Of a stretch of 64,000 nucleotides of DNA, positions 51,872-62,929 are shown piece after piece (the stretch's first letter is position 1; the number at the start of each line of letters is the position of its first letter). The notes below the pieces were generated by a model. It did not search any database and had not been told where the DNA came from. It was given only the letters and a program-made list of their open reading frames with translations. The DNA is from Bradyrhizobium barranii subsp. barranii (GTDB lineage: Bacteria; Pseudomonadota; Alphaproteobacteria; Rhizobiales; Xanthobacteraceae): positions 620,001 through 684,000 of the forward strand of contig NZ_CP086136.1 of the NCBI RefSeq assembly GCF_017565645.3. The letters run 5' to 3'. Position numbers and translations under genes: made by a program.

Positions 51872-52507
51872 ATGGCCGAGCAAACCTCTCGTGGTGAAAT
51901 CTTCGTGGTCGACGACGACCCTGCGGTTCGCGACACCTTGTCGATGGTGTTGAAGGCGGCGGGTTATGAGGTGATCTGTTTTGCGGACGGCGCAGCGCTG
52001 CTCTCCGTCGCGCGGAACCGTACGCCGGCTGCGATCCTGCTCGACGTGCACATTCCCGGAAAGTCGGGCCTCGACATTCTGAAGGAACTGCAGGGCGAAG
52101 ATTATCCGGCGCCGATCTTCATGATCTCCGGGCAGGGCGACATCTCGATGGCGGTGGGCGCCATCAAGAGCGGCGCGCTCGATTTCATCGAAAAGCCGTT
52201 CCGCGGCAGCGAGATCGTCGGCCGGCTGGACGAGGCGATCGGAGCCTATGCACGCAGGCAGGCAGAGAGCGTATCGCCGAAATTCTCTTCGCTGCACTTC
52301 CCCGGACGCGAGCCGTTGACGCGGCGTGAACGCGAGGTGCTCGAGCAGTTCGCTTCCGGTGCGTCCAACAAGGAAGCCGGCCGCACGCTCGGCATCAGCC
52401 CACGCACCATCGAGGACCATCGCGCCAACATCATGAAGAAGCTCGGGGCGCGCAACGCCGCCGATCTGATCCGCATCGTGATGACCGCGGCCCAGCGCGC
52501 GTCGTAA
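51872..52507 (+). CDS. FixJ-type response regulator
   Basis: 211 residues from ATG 51872 (MAEQTSRGEIFVVDDDPAVR); an in-frame ATG at 51863 is an alternative. Receiver with phospho-Asp in AILLDVHIPGKSGLDI, ISGQGDISMAVGAIKSGALD and Lys in FIEKPFRG, which is the FixJ/NtrC-like subgroup. The C-terminal LuxR helix-turn-helix reads LTRREREVLEQFASGASNKE, SPRTIEDHRANIMKKLGARN. Transcription activator. Convergent with the large hybrid kinase gene, which is a candidate partner. Confidence 0.92.
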   Translation: MAEQTSRGEIFVVDDDPAVRDTLSMVLKAAGYEVICFADGAALLSVARNRTPAAILLDVHIPGKSGLDILKELQGEDYPAPIFMISGQGDISMAVGAIKSGALDFIEKPFRGSEIVGRLDEAIGAYARRQAESVSPKFSSLHFPGREPLTRREREVLEQFASGASNKEAGRTLGISPRTIEDHRANIMKKLGARNAADLIRIVMTAAQRAS

Positions 52508-52529
52508 CGCGACTGGCCATCTCTCTCGT

Positions 52530-52655
52530 GCCCCGGACGCAGCGCGTCATGCAATGATGCGCTGCTGAGCCGGGGCCCATCTCTCCAATGTCACGGCTGA
52601 CAGTTCTGGGTCCCGGCTCTGCGCCGCAGCGTTGCACGCTGCGCCTTGTCTGGGA
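52530..52655. repeat. Pair of palindromic repeats between convergent genes
   Basis: First dyad: GCCCCGG (52530-52536) with CCGGGGC (52570-52576) and an inner stem GCAGCGC-g-TCAT/ATGA-t-GCGCTGC. Second dyad (about 52606-52655): GTCCCGG and TCTGGGAC around CGCAGCG/CGCTGCG. Similar CCCCGG...CGCAGCG hairpins are scattered between Bradyrhizobium genes. Located between converging transcripts, they may serve as a bidirectional transcript end. Confidence 0.6.
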
Positions 52656-52664
52656 CACGGTTCC

Positions 52665-55600
52665 TCAACTGCTCAGCGCCTTGCGGATGATCCGCGCCAG
52701 ATCGGATTTGCGATACGGCTTCGCCAACAGCAGCACGCCTAAATCCAGCCGGCCATGATGGATGATCGCGTTCTCCGTATAGCCTGAGGTGTAGACCACC
52801 CTGAGGTCCGGACGCGTCTTCGACACCTCGTCGGCGAGCTGCCGTCCGTTCAACTTGCCGGGCATGATGACGTCGGTGAACAGCAGGTCGAACGGCTTGC
52901 CGGTGGCGACGATCGCGAGCGCCTCCGCGGCGTTCGCGGCCTGCAAGGTGACGTAGCCGAGCGAATGCAGCTGCGCCAGCACGTAGTCGCGCACCAGCCG
53001 GTCGTCCTCGACCACGAGGATCGTCTCGTGTCCGCCCTCGATCGTCGACGGCGTCACGCCTTCGCCCACGGCCGCGGCCGTCTTGCCGGGCGGCAGATAC
53101 ATCTTGATCGTGGTCCCGTGGCCTTCCTCGCTGTAGATCTTGATGTGGCCCGTAGACTGCTTGATGAAGCCGTAGACCATCGACAGCCCGAGCCCGGTGC
53201 CCTTGCCCGGTCCCTTCGAGGTGAAGAACGGATCGAACACCCGGGCCAGCATGTGCGCAGGAATGCCCGTGCCGGTATCGCTCACGGCGATCAGCACATA
53301 GTGTCCGGGCCTGACGTCGTTGACGCTGGCATAGACCTCGTCGAGATAGGCGGCGCCGGTCTCCACGATCAGCTTGCCGCCGCCGGGCATGGCGTCGCGG
53401 GCATTGAGCGCGAGGTTGAGGATCGCGGTGGTGAGCTGGTTGGGGTCGACGATCGCGACGCAGCTCTCGTCCTCGAACACCGATTCGATCTGGATCTGCT
53501 CGCCCAGCGTCGGGCGCAACAGCTTTGCGGTGTCGATGATCAGCGCGTTGATGTCGACCTCGCGCGGCTGGAGCGGCTGCTTGCGCGCGAAGGCGAGCAG
53601 GTGCTGGGTCAGCTCGGCGCCGCGCCCTGCGGCCTCGTCGATCATCTTCGTGATCGCCGCAAGCTCCGGCTCCTTCGCCACCGCGTCGGCCAGGATCTCG
53701 ATCGTCCCGGTGATGACGGTGAGGATGTTGTTGAAGTCATGCGCCACGCCGCCGGTGAGCTGGCCGACCGCCTCCATCTTGTCGGCGTGGCGGATGCGCT
53801 CCTCGGACGCGATCTTGTCGGTGAGGTCGCGGTAGAACACGTTGAACAGAATGCCTTCGCGGCGTTTCAGCGCTGTGACGCTCAGCTCGGCCCTGAATTC
53901 CTTGCCGTCGCGATGGCGAACCGTGAGCTCGCGGCGGCGGTTGAGCGTCTGGCCGTGCTGGGACTCGAGGAAGCGCGCGAGGCCGGCCTTGACCCGCTCC
54001 CGCTCGCTCTCGGCGACGATGAGGTCGACCCCATTCCTGCCCAGCGCTTCGTCGCGCCGCCAGCCGAACAGCTCCTCGGCCCGCGAGCTCCAGTTCAGGA
54101 TGGTGCTGCGCTCGTCGGTCTGGACGAAGGCGTCGAGCGCGGTCTCGACGATATTGCGCGCGAGCAGCTCGCTTTCGCGCAAGGACTCTTCCGCGCGCCT
54201 CGCCTCGGTCATGTCGCGTCCGACGAAGAAGAAGCGTTTGGCCTGATCTGACCAGTTGCCGAGCCAGGACAGCCAGACCTCGCGTCCGTCCTTGTGGATG
54301 CAGCGGGTGTCGGCGAGCCTGGGGTGCCCGCCGCGCCGGAGCGCGCGCATCTCCTCGCGGGATTGCTCGAGATGCGCGGGATGGATGAAATCGACGCCGC
54401 TGCGGCCGATCATCTCGTCCGGCGAGTAGCCGAGCACGGCCTGGCTGCTCGGGCTGACCTGCACGATATGGCCCCGCGAATCCATGATCATGATCAGATC
54501 TTCCGAGGCGTCGAACAGCTGCCGCCGTTCCTCGATCTGCTGTTGCAGCGCGCGCTCGGTCCGTCGCGCGTCGGTCAGGCGGCGCGCCGTGCCGGACGCG
54601 CCGATGATCTCGCCCGAATCGCCCCTGATCGGTGACAGGCTCACCGAGATTTCGACCGGACGGCCGTCCCTGCGCAGGCGCACCGTTTCGAAATGCTCGA
54701 TCCGCTCGCCCGTCGCAATCCGCCGCAGATAATCCTTGCCCTCTTCGCGGCGATCGGGTGGCAGGAGGATCAAGGTCGGCTGTCCGACCGCTTCCTCGGC
54801 CGTATAGCCGTAGAGGCGCTCGGCCGCCGCATTCCAGCCGATGATGATGCCGTCGAGCGTCTGCATCACGATCGAATCGTCGGAGGATTCGACGGCCGCG
54901 CTGAACAGGCGTTCGCGGACGGCAAGCTGGTCGCGCGCGGCCTCAGTGCGCCGCCGCTCCTCGACCTCATGCTCCAGCGCTGCCGTCTTCGCCCGCATTT
55001 CATCGATCAGACGGGCAAATGCCCGCGCCAGCACACCGGTCTCGCCGGGGGCGTCGGTTGGAATTCTGATGGAATTGTCTCGACCAAGCCACTCGACCGC
55101 CGCAGTGAGCTGCCCGATCGGCCGGGTCAACGACCGCGCCAGCAGCACGGCCAGTATGGCGGCGACCAGCACCGCGATGAGGCCGATCGTGATGGTCGAT
55201 TTCTCGATGGTGACGGCCGGCGCCATGAAGACGGCGTTGGGCACGACGCGGATGACGCCGACCCACTGGTCCTCGGCCAGGATTGCGGGCGCGATCGCGG
55301 TGCCGCTCGGCTTGCCGTCACTGCCCGGCACGACCTGGGTCGCGCCCAGCGTCGATCCGGTGATGGCTGCGAAATAGGGGAAGTCGTCCTGCCAGCGTGT
55401 TGGTGTCCCCAGTTGCGAACCGAACTCGCGGGTGCGATCCGGATGCACGAGATAGTCGCCGTTACGGCCGACCACATAGACCGCTTCACCGTTCCGGATC
55501 GATATCCTGATCCGGTCGAACACCTGGCGCATGTCGACATTGATGACGACGATGCCGAACAGCCGGTGATCGGACCCAAACAGGGGCGCCGCGACGCGCA

Positions 55601-56165
55601 AGGTCGGAACATAGGGCATCTGAACCACGCCGTCGTCGACGTCCAGTTCGACCGGGGAGACGCTGACCTGGTCTTCTGCCAGCTTGATCGCCGCCTGGAA
55701 GAAGGAGCGCTCGCCCTTGTTCTGCAAGGCATCGTCGGGAACTGCTCGCACCGCTCCGTTCGGGCCGGAGCGGTCGACGCGCAGATACTCGACGCCGTCG
55801 GCGCCGATGATACGGAATTTTGCGTAGGCCGGGTTGGCGCCGACGTCGGCCACGAGGCGCGTCAGCAACCGGTCGCGCCAGGTCTTCTCCGAGAGGTGGT
55901 CGACCGGATCGACCCCGTCGTTGAAATGGGCATCGATCATGCCGCGCGCGGCGGCACGGGAGCGGAACGTCGCAACGTCGGCGCGGGCGCCGTTCACATG
56001 CGCTTCGAGTTGCGAGGCCAGGAGCCGCGAGTGGCCCTCGATACGGTCGAGCACGCGCGGCAGGAAGGCTTGCTCCAGGCTGTAATGGCTCAGCCATCCG
56101 ACAGCGGCGACCGCAGCCGCGACCAGCAGGATCATTGCGATGGCCAGCCGGGTCGCGAGGGTCAT
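52665..56165 (-). CDS. Membrane hybrid sensor histidine kinase (dCache, HAMP, three PAS, HisKA, ATPase, receiver)
   Basis: 1166 residues. Membrane helices at ~7-29 and ~324-346 frame a periplasmic double-Cache sensor. HAMP at ~347-400, then three PAS domains (VESSDDSIVMQTLDGIIIGW; LFDASEDLIMIMDSRGHIVQ; IVETALDAFVQTDERSTILN). Phospho-His at ~806 in GGVAHDFNNILTVI, ATPase boxes NLALNARDAMPGGG, SDTGTGIPAHMLARVFDPFF and GTGLGLSMVYGF. C-terminal receiver with Asp at ~1100 in LLFTDVIMPGKLNGR. The lack of an Hpt domain suggests a separate Hpt partner, perhaps 42298-42675. The single-domain receiver at 56233 lies just upstream on the same strand. Confidence 0.93.
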   Translation of the reverse strand: MTLATRLAIAMILLVAAAVAAVGWLSHYSLEQAFLPRVLDRIEGHSRLLASQLEAHVNGARADVATFRSRAAARGMIDAHFNDGVDPVDHLSEKTWRDRLLTRLVADVGANPAYAKFRIIGADGVEYLRVDRSGPNGAVRAVPDDALQNKGERSFFQAAIKLAEDQVSVSPVELDVDDGVVQMPYVPTLRVAAPLFGSDHRLFGIVVINVDMRQVFDRIRISIRNGEAVYVVGRNGDYLVHPDRTREFGSQLGTPTRWQDDFPYFAAITGSTLGATQVVPGSDGKPSGTAIAPAILAEDQWVGVIRVVPNAVFMAPAVTIEKSTITIGLIAVLVAAILAVLLARSLTRPIGQLTAAVEWLGRDNSIRIPTDAPGETGVLARAFARLIDEMRAKTAALEHEVEERRRTEAARDQLAVRERLFSAAVESSDDSIVMQTLDGIIIGWNAAAERLYGYTAEEAVGQPTLILLPPDRREEGKDYLRRIATGERIEHFETVRLRRDGRPVEISVSLSPIRGDSGEIIGASGTARRLTDARRTERALQQQIEERRQLFDASEDLIMIMDSRGHIVQVSPSSQAVLGYSPDEMIGRSGVDFIHPAHLEQSREEMRALRRGGHPRLADTRCIHKDGREVWLSWLGNWSDQAKRFFFVGRDMTEARRAEESLRESELLARNIVETALDAFVQTDERSTILNWSSRAEELFGWRRDEALGRNGVDLIVAESERERVKAGLARFLESQHGQTLNRRRELTVRHRDGKEFRAELSVTALKRREGILFNVFYRDLTDKIASEERIRHADKMEAVGQLTGGVAHDFNNILTVITGTIEILADAVAKEPELAAITKMIDEAAGRGAELTQHLLAFARKQPLQPREVDINALIIDTAKLLRPTLGEQIQIESVFEDESCVAIVDPNQLTTAILNLALNARDAMPGGGKLIVETGAAYLDEVYASVNDVRPGHYVLIAVSDTGTGIPAHMLARVFDPFFTSKGPGKGTGLGLSMVYGFIKQSTGHIKIYSEEGHGTTIKMYLPPGKTAAAVGEGVTPSTIEGGHETILVVEDDRLVRDYVLAQLHSLGYVTLQAANAAEALAIVATGKPFDLLFTDVIMPGKLNGRQLADEVSKTRPDLRVVYTSGYTENAIIHHGRLDLGVLLLAKPYRKSDLARIIRKALSS

Positions 56166-56232
56166 ATCGGCCTTCGCGCCGCGTCGCGAGCGGTCCCGAA
56201 TGTCCTGCTACGCTGCAACATGGATCGCCCCG

Positions 56233-56646
56233 TCATCGGCTGCCGGAGGCGGCATTGGCTTGTGGCGCGGATGTGAGGCAGCCGTCGACAGCGGCGAGCA
56301 GGGCGTCCGGCCGGAACGGCTTCTGCAGACTTGCGACCGCGCCGAGCTTGGTCGCCATCTTCAGAAAGTCCGGCTCGGCATAGGCGTCCGGCGCGACGGC
56401 GCGGCCGGAAATGACGACGATCGGAAGGGCCGGCTGCAGCACGCGGATGTGGCGCATCGTCTCCAGTCCGTCCATGCCGGGCATGAATATGTCGAGGAAC
56501 AAGAGGTCGAACTGGCTCGTCTCGAACCGGGCAAGTCCCTCGTAGCCATCGCCGGCGACCGTAACTCGATGACCCGCTCTTTCCAGGATCAGCCGGATCG
56601 TGATCTGCACGGCCGGGTCGTCATCCACAATCAGGATGTTGGCCAC
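56233..56646 (-). CDS. Single-domain response regulator (receiver B)
   Basis: 137 residues from GTG 56646 with GGAGGG upstream (VANILIVDDDPAVQITIRLI). Phospho-Asp in LLFLDIFMPGMDGLET, VISGRAVAPDAYAEPDFLKM, Lys in SLQKPFRPDALLAAVDGCL. Shares the DFLxMAxxLGA insert and the tail with receiver A at 44866-45339. It is 67 bases upstream of the hybrid kinase on the same strand, so both are likely one operon and the receiver a direct partner. Confidence 0.88.
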   Translation of the reverse strand: MANILIVDDDPAVQITIRLILERAGHRVTVAGDGYEGLARFETSQFDLLFLDIFMPGMDGLETMRHIRVLQPALPIVVISGRAVAPDAYAEPDFLKMATKLGAVASLQKPFRPDALLAAVDGCLTSAPQANAASGSR

Positions 56647-56850
56647 GTCTGAAACCCTCCGGGCCGGATGGGACGTCCAGCGACCCCAAATCAAAGCATC
56701 AAATGCGAAATTGTTGCGCGGATTCCGTCCGGCCTGCAAGCGCTTCGCGGCCGACACCTTGTCCGCCTCGCGCGATTCCGGCGAGGTTGGCCATATGCAT
56801 GCTTACGTGCACATGCGGTCCCTGACCCACGCCCGGGTCGTGTCGCGGGC

Positions 56851-57573
56851 CTAATCGGTCAGGTATTCGGGATGATGGCTCCGGATCTTGTCGAGCTCGC
56901 TGAGCGTGCCCGACAGGTGCTTGCGCAGATGCTGTTGCGCGGCGTCAGCGTCTCCGGCCTCGATCGCGCGCGTGATCAGCTTGTGGTGGCGGACGATGTT
57001 CTGGGCCTTGCCGGGCGAGGGCAGATGCAGCCGGCGCAGCCGGTCGATATGCCCGCTGCGGCTGCGCACCAGCGTCCACAGGTCTTGCTTTCCGGCGGCG
57101 GCGTAGAGCTGGGCGTGAAAATCATTGTCGCCGGCGATGAAGCTCTCGAAGTCCCCGGCCTTGGCGAATTGCTGCTGGAGCGCGATCGCGTGGTCAAGGC
57201 GGATGACCAGGGCCTGGTCATGCTGTTCCGCGAGCATCCGGACGATTTCGAGCTCCAGCGCCTGGCGCAGGAAATGGGCCTGCTCGGCGCGGCCGACGTC
57301 GACTCGGCTGACCACGGTCGCGTGCTGCGGAAACACGTCGACGAGCCCTTCCTCCTCGAGCCGCATCAGGGCATCGCGCACCGGTGTCGAGCTGACGCCG
57401 AACTGGCCGGCAAGCTCGGCACGTGACAGCGGCGCGCCAGGCGGCAGTTCCAGGGCGATGATCGCATTGCGCAGCCGCTCGAACACCTGCGGCGCGGCCT
57501 GGCGGGCGCGGTCGAGCCTTGAAACGGCTTTTGCGGGTCGTGCCGCGCGCGGCGCGGTATGGGTTGCTTCCAT
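56851..57573 (-). CDS. GntR/FadR-family repressor of the sugar-acid locus
   Basis: 240 residues. Winged helix at ~25-95 (VFERLRNAIIALELPPGAPL, SRAELAGQFGVSSTPVRDAL, LMRLEEEGLVDVFPQHATVV), then an FCD helical ligand domain with metal-binding residues in DNDFHAQLYAAAG and HHKLITRAIEAGD. Such proteins repress until a sugar-acid metabolite binds. It is divergent from the ABC transporter operon, with a perfect 26-bp palindrome between them that is the obvious operator. Confidence 0.92.
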   Translation of the reverse strand: MEATHTAPRAARPAKAVSRLDRARQAAPQVFERLRNAIIALELPPGAPLSRAELAGQFGVSSTPVRDALMRLEEEGLVDVFPQHATVVSRVDVGRAEQAHFLRQALELEIVRMLAEQHDQALVIRLDHAIALQQQFAKAGDFESFIAGDNDFHAQLYAAAGKQDLWTLVRSRSGHIDRLRRLHLPSPGKAQNIVRHHKLITRAIEAGDADAAQQHLRKHLSGTLSELDKIRSHHPEYLTD

Positions 57574-57596
57574 GGCGGGTCCCGCGGGCTTGCCTT

Positions 57597-57622
57597 TGAT
57601 GCACTAATATATTAGTGCATCA
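57597..57622. promoter_or_regulatory. Perfect 26-bp palindrome, GntR operator
   Basis: Half-site TGATGCACTAATA (57597-57609) followed directly by its reverse complement (57610-57622), 24 bases from the GntR start and 45 bases from the transporter start. Its AT-rich centre may also overlap the -10 region. Perfect symmetry in an otherwise GC-rich sequence makes it a confident binding site for the divergent GntR protein. Confidence 0.8.
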
Positions 57623-57667
57623 GCAGGGTCAACGCAGCTCGACGCTGGCCGGAGGAAACACACAACA

Positions 57668-58687
57668 ATGATCAAGCATCTTCGTAGCAAGCTTGCGGCT
57701 GCCGCCCTGATCGCCGCAACCGTCCTGCCGGTATCCGCGGCGCATGCGCAGCAGAAATCCGAGATCTCGCTGTCGCGCCAGCCCGGCATTTTCTACATGC
57801 CGAGCCACATCATGGAAAAGCAGAAGCTGATCGAGAAGCACGCAGCTTCGCTCGGCGTACCCGGCGTCACCACCAAATGGGTGACCTTTTCCGGCGGCGG
57901 CGCGCAGACCGATGCGCTGCTCGCCGGCGGCGTCGACATCCTCAACACCGGCACCGGCAATCTTCTTTTGCTGTGGGACCGCACCCGCGGCGGTGTGAAG
58001 GGCATCGTCGCGACCTCGGCGCAGCCGATGACGCTGATCAGCCGCGACGCCAACATCAAGTCGATCAAGGATTTTGGTCCGAGCGACAAGATTGCGGTGC
58101 CGACGGTGAAGGTTTCCACGCAGGCGATCGTGCTTCAGATCGCGGCCGCGGAGGCCTTCGGCGCCGACCAATGGTCGAAGCTCGACGCCAACACCGTGCA
58201 ACTCGGCCATCCCGACGCCTATGCGGCGCTGTCCAATCCCAAGCACGAGGTGCACACCCACTTCTCGATCCCGCCTTTCACTTTCCTGGAGTTGAAGAAC
58301 GTGCCGGGCGCGCATGTCGTGCTGAATTCGCCTGACGTGATGGGCGGTCCGCTGAGCCAGGCGCAGTTCTTCACCACGACGAAATTCGCCGACGCCAATC
58401 CGAAGATCATCCAGGCGGTGCGCGATGCCACCAAGGAAGCGCAGGATCTGATCCGCAGCGACACCAAGCAGGCGGTCGAGATCTACAAGGAGATCACCGG
58501 CGACAAGACCTCGGTGGAAGAGCTGCTCGACCTCCTGAAAGAGCCCGGCATGATGGAGTGGAATCTCGAGCCGCAGGGCACGATGAAATTCGCGGCCCAT
58601 CTGTACAGGACCGGCACGCTGAAGATGCAGCCCAAGGCCTGGACCGACTATTATCTCCCCGTCGCGCACGACCTGAAGGGCAACTGA
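57668..58687 (+). CDS. NitT/TauT-type ABC transporter substrate-binding protein
   Basis: 339 residues. Signal peptide (KLAAAALIAATVLPVSAAHA), then an NMT1/SsuA-like binding domain: SLSRQPGIFYMPSHIMEKQK, GGGAQTDALLAGGVDILNTG, TSAQPMTLISRDANIKSIKD, IAVPTVKVSTQAIVLQIAAA. Such proteins bind sulfonates, nitriles, pyrimidines or carboxylates; the neighbouring sugar-acid enzymes suggest an aldonate or lactone here (inference). The stop TGA shares its last base with the next ATG. Confidence 0.88.
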   Translation: MIKHLRSKLAAAALIAATVLPVSAAHAQQKSEISLSRQPGIFYMPSHIMEKQKLIEKHAASLGVPGVTTKWVTFSGGGAQTDALLAGGVDILNTGTGNLLLLWDRTRGGVKGIVATSAQPMTLISRDANIKSIKDFGPSDKIAVPTVKVSTQAIVLQIAAAEAFGADQWSKLDANTVQLGHPDAYAALSNPKHEVHTHFSIPPFTFLELKNVPGAHVVLNSPDVMGGPLSQAQFFTTTKFADANPKIIQAVRDATKEAQDLIRSDTKQAVEIYKEITGDKTSVEELLDLLKEPGMMEWNLEPQGTMKFAAHLYRTGTLKMQPKAWTDYYLPVAHDLKGN

Positions 58688-59448
58688 TGGCGCTGCTCGA
58701 CGTCAGCTCCGTGACGCTGCGCTACAAGACCTCCAGCGCCGTCGTCACCGCCACCGAAAGGGTCAGCTTCACCGTCGACAGGTCCGACCGCTTCGTGCTG
58801 CTCGGGCCGTCCGGCTGCGGCAAGTCGACCCTGCTCAAGGCCGTCGGCGGCTACATGATGCCGAGCGAAGGCCGGATGACCATCAACGATCGCGAGATCC
58901 ATGGTCCCGGCGCCGACCGCATGATGATCTTCCAGGAGTTCGACCAGCTGCTGCCCTGGAAGAGCGTGCTTGCCAACGTGATGTTCCCGCTGCTGACCGC
59001 GCGAAAGCTGTCGCGCAAGGACGCCGAGGCGCGGGCACGGGCCTATATCGAGAAGGTCGGCCTCACCCGCGTCGTCGACGCCTATCCGCACACGCTGTCC
59101 GGCGGCATGAAGCAGCGCGTTGCGATCGCGCGCGGCATGGCGATGGAGCCCGATATCCTGCTGATGGACGAGCCGTTCGCCGCGCTCGACGCGCTGACGC
59201 GGCGCACCTGCCAGGACGAGCTGCTTCAGCTCTGGAGCGAGACCAAATTCACGGTGCTGTTCGTGACGCACTCCATCGCGGAAGCGATCCGCATCGGCAA
59301 CCGCATCCTGCTGCTGTCGCCGTATCCCGGCCGGGTCAAGGCCGAGGTCGTCGATGTCGACAAAGTCTCGAATGGAGACGGCAGCGCCGGCCGGCTGGAG
59401 AAGGAGATCCACGATCTCCTGTTCGCGGCCGAAGCCGTGGCGCATTGA
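58687..59448 (+). CDS. NitT/TauT-type ABC transporter ATP-binding protein
   Basis: 253 residues. Walker A GPSGCGKSTLLKAVGG (~38-53), Q-loop MIFQEFDQLLPWKSV, signature TLSGGMKQRVAIARGM, Walker B LLMDEPFAALDALTR, switch His in FVTHSIAEAIRIG. Energises uptake with the permease downstream. ATG overlaps the stop of the binding-protein gene by one base. Confidence 0.93.
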   Translation: MALLDVSSVTLRYKTSSAVVTATERVSFTVDRSDRFVLLGPSGCGKSTLLKAVGGYMMPSEGRMTINDREIHGPGADRMMIFQEFDQLLPWKSVLANVMFPLLTARKLSRKDAEARARAYIEKVGLTRVVDAYPHTLSGGMKQRVAIARGMAMEPDILLMDEPFAALDALTRRTCQDELLQLWSETKFTVLFVTHSIAEAIRIGNRILLLSPYPGRVKAEVVDVDKVSNGDGSAGRLEKEIHDLLFAAEAVAH

Positions 59449-59459
59449 GGGGGCCTGTC

Positions 59460-60319
59460 ATGGGCGAAGCGAGAATATTGCTGCGTGACGCGTCGGTTGC
59501 CGCGACCGGCGCTGCGGGCGAGGTCGAGCGCAAGCTGAGCGTGCCGGAGCTGTTGTGGAACGACGGCTTTGTCCGCAAGACCGTCATCATCCTGTTCCTG
59601 GCGGCGGTCTGGGAAGCCTATGGCGTCGCCCTCGACAATCCGCTGCTGTTTCCAACGCTGCACGACACCCTCGTGACGCTTTGGGACCGCGTGAAAGACG
59701 GCACCATTCCGATGCGCGCCTGGGCTTCGCTGAAAGTCCTTTTCATGGGCTATTCGGCCGGCATCGTGCTCGCCGCGATCTTCACCGTGCTCGCCATCTC
59801 GACCCGCATCGGCACGGATTTTCTGGAGACGGTGACGGCGATGTTCAACCCGCTGCCGGCGATCGCGCTGTTGCCGCTCGCCTTGATCTGGTTCGGCCTC
59901 GGCAATGGCAGCCTCGTCTTCGTGCTGATCCATTCGGTGCTGTGGCCGGTCGCGCTCAACACCCATTCCGGCTTCAAGAGTGTGTCCAACACGCTGCGCA
60001 TGGTCGGGCGCAATTACGGCCTGCGCGGGCTGCCCTATGTGGCAAAGATCCTGATCCCCGCCGCGTTCGGCTCGATTCTCACCGGCCTCAAGATCGGCTG
60101 GGCCTTTGCATGGCGTACCCTGTTCGCGGCCGAGCTGGTGTTCGGCGTGTCCTCGGGGCAGGGCGGGCTCGGCTGGTTCATCTTCGAGAACCGCAATCTC
60201 CTCGACATACCCGCAGTGTTCGCGGGCCTCTTGACGGTGATTATCATCGGGCTTTTTGTCGAGAACCTGATTTTCCGCGCCATCGAGCGGAACACCGTCC
60301 AGAAATGGGGCACCCAATC

Positions 60320-60323
<4 letters not shown>
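59460..60323 (+). CDS. NitT/TauT-type ABC transporter permease
   Basis: 287 residues from ATG 59460 (GAGGGGGCCTGTC before it); a TTG at 59445 overlapping the previous stop is possible. About six membrane helices, with the EAA loop around MVGRNYGLRGLPYVAKILIP and GWAFAWRTLFAAELVFGV. Family text FNPLPAIALLPLALIWFGLG is typical of TauC/SsuC permeases. The stop overlaps the next start (ATGA), so transporter and dehydratase are co-translated. Confidence 0.92.
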
Positions 60324-62059
<1,736 letters not shown>

Positions 62060-62065
62060 CCACCT

Positions 62066-62164
62066 GTCATTCCGGGGCGCGCCGCTTGGCGCGAGCCCGG
62101 AATCCATACTCACGATGGTGGTTATGGATTCCGGGCTCATCGCTTCGCGATGCCCCGGAATGAC
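62066..62164. repeat. Nested palindromic repeat
   Basis: Outer arms GTCATTCCGGGGC (62066-62078) and GCCCCGGAATGAC (62152-62164) are perfect. Inside them GAGCCCGGAATCCATA (62093-62108) pairs perfectly with TATGGATTCCGGGCTC (62123-62138), and short GC hairpins fill the rest. This is the layout of a mobile-type intergenic palindrome (REP/BIME-like). It sits between the dehydratase and aldolase genes, within the operon. Confidence 0.75.
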
Positions 62165-62181
62165 GAAAGAGAGAGCACGAG

Positions 62182-62901
62182 ATGTCCAAACTTACCGAAG
62201 CCACCCGCACAAAACTCAAATCCGTCTCCACCGCCACCGTCGCCACCGCGTTGTTCAAGCGCGGCCTGCGCATCCAGATGATCCAGGATGTGCACCCCTT
62301 AGGTGCCGACCAGCCGACCATGGTCGGCGAGGCCTTCACGCTGCGCTACATGCCGGCGCGCGAGGACCTCAACACCATCGACGTCTTCAAGGATCGTTCC
62401 CACCCGCAGCGCAAGGCGATCGAGGATTGTCCGCCCGGCGCCGTGCTGGTGATGGACAGCCGCAAGGATGCGCGCGCGGCCTCTGCCGGCGCGATCCTGG
62501 TGACGCGATTGATGAAGCGCGGCGTCGCCGGCGTCGTCACCGATGGCGGCTTCCGCGATTCCGCCGAGATCGCCAAGCTCGGCATTCCCGCCTACCATCA
62601 TCGTCCCTCGGCGCCGACGAATCTCACGCTGCACCAGGCGATCGAGATCAACGTGCCGATCGGCTGCGGCGATGCGCCGGTATTTCCGGGCGACGTCATT
62701 CTCGGCGACAGCGACGGCGTCATCGTGATCCCCGCGCATCTCGCCGATGAGATCGCCAACGAAACCTTTGAGATGACCGCGTTCGAGGATTTCGTCACCG
62801 AGGAAGTCGGCAAGGGCCGCGGCATTTTTGGGCTCTATCCCGCCACCGATCCGCAGACGCTCACCGACTTCGCGGAATGGCGGAAGAAGAACGGCCGCTA
62901 G
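62182..62901 (+). CDS. RraA-family aldolase (4-hydroxy-4-methyl-2-oxoglutarate aldolase-like)
   Basis: 239 residues. RraA fold: SVSTATVATALFKRGLRIQM, VGEAFTLRYMPAREDLNT, GAVLVMDSRKDARAASAGAI, and the metal/substrate loop VAGVVTDGGFRDSAEIAKLG with the conserved Arg-Asp. Members cleave 4-hydroxy-2-oxoacids to pyruvate plus an aldehyde; the product of the upstream dehydratase, a 2-keto-3-deoxy acid, would be a fitting substrate. A terminator follows, so the transcript ends here. Confidence 0.9.
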   Translation: MSKLTEATRTKLKSVSTATVATALFKRGLRIQMIQDVHPLGADQPTMVGEAFTLRYMPAREDLNTIDVFKDRSHPQRKAIEDCPPGAVLVMDSRKDARAASAGAILVTRLMKRGVAGVVTDGGFRDSAEIAKLGIPAYHHRPSAPTNLTLHQAIEINVPIGCGDAPVFPGDVILGDSDGVIVIPAHLADEIANETFEMTAFEDFVTEEVGKGRGIFGLYPATDPQTLTDFAEWRKKNGR

Positions 62902-62929
62902 GCCGAAGCTAAGTCACGTCAAGAAACGA

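Noticed and set aside
54693..56276. 527-codon forward frame opposite the hybrid kinase
   Set aside because: Antisense shadow; the reverse strand carries intact sensor, HAMP and PAS domains.
59555..60319. N-terminal extension of the dehydratase (834 codons in total)
   Set aside because: The extra 255 codons overlap the ABC permease in another frame; ATG 60320 gives the family length of 579 residues and an ATGA overlap.
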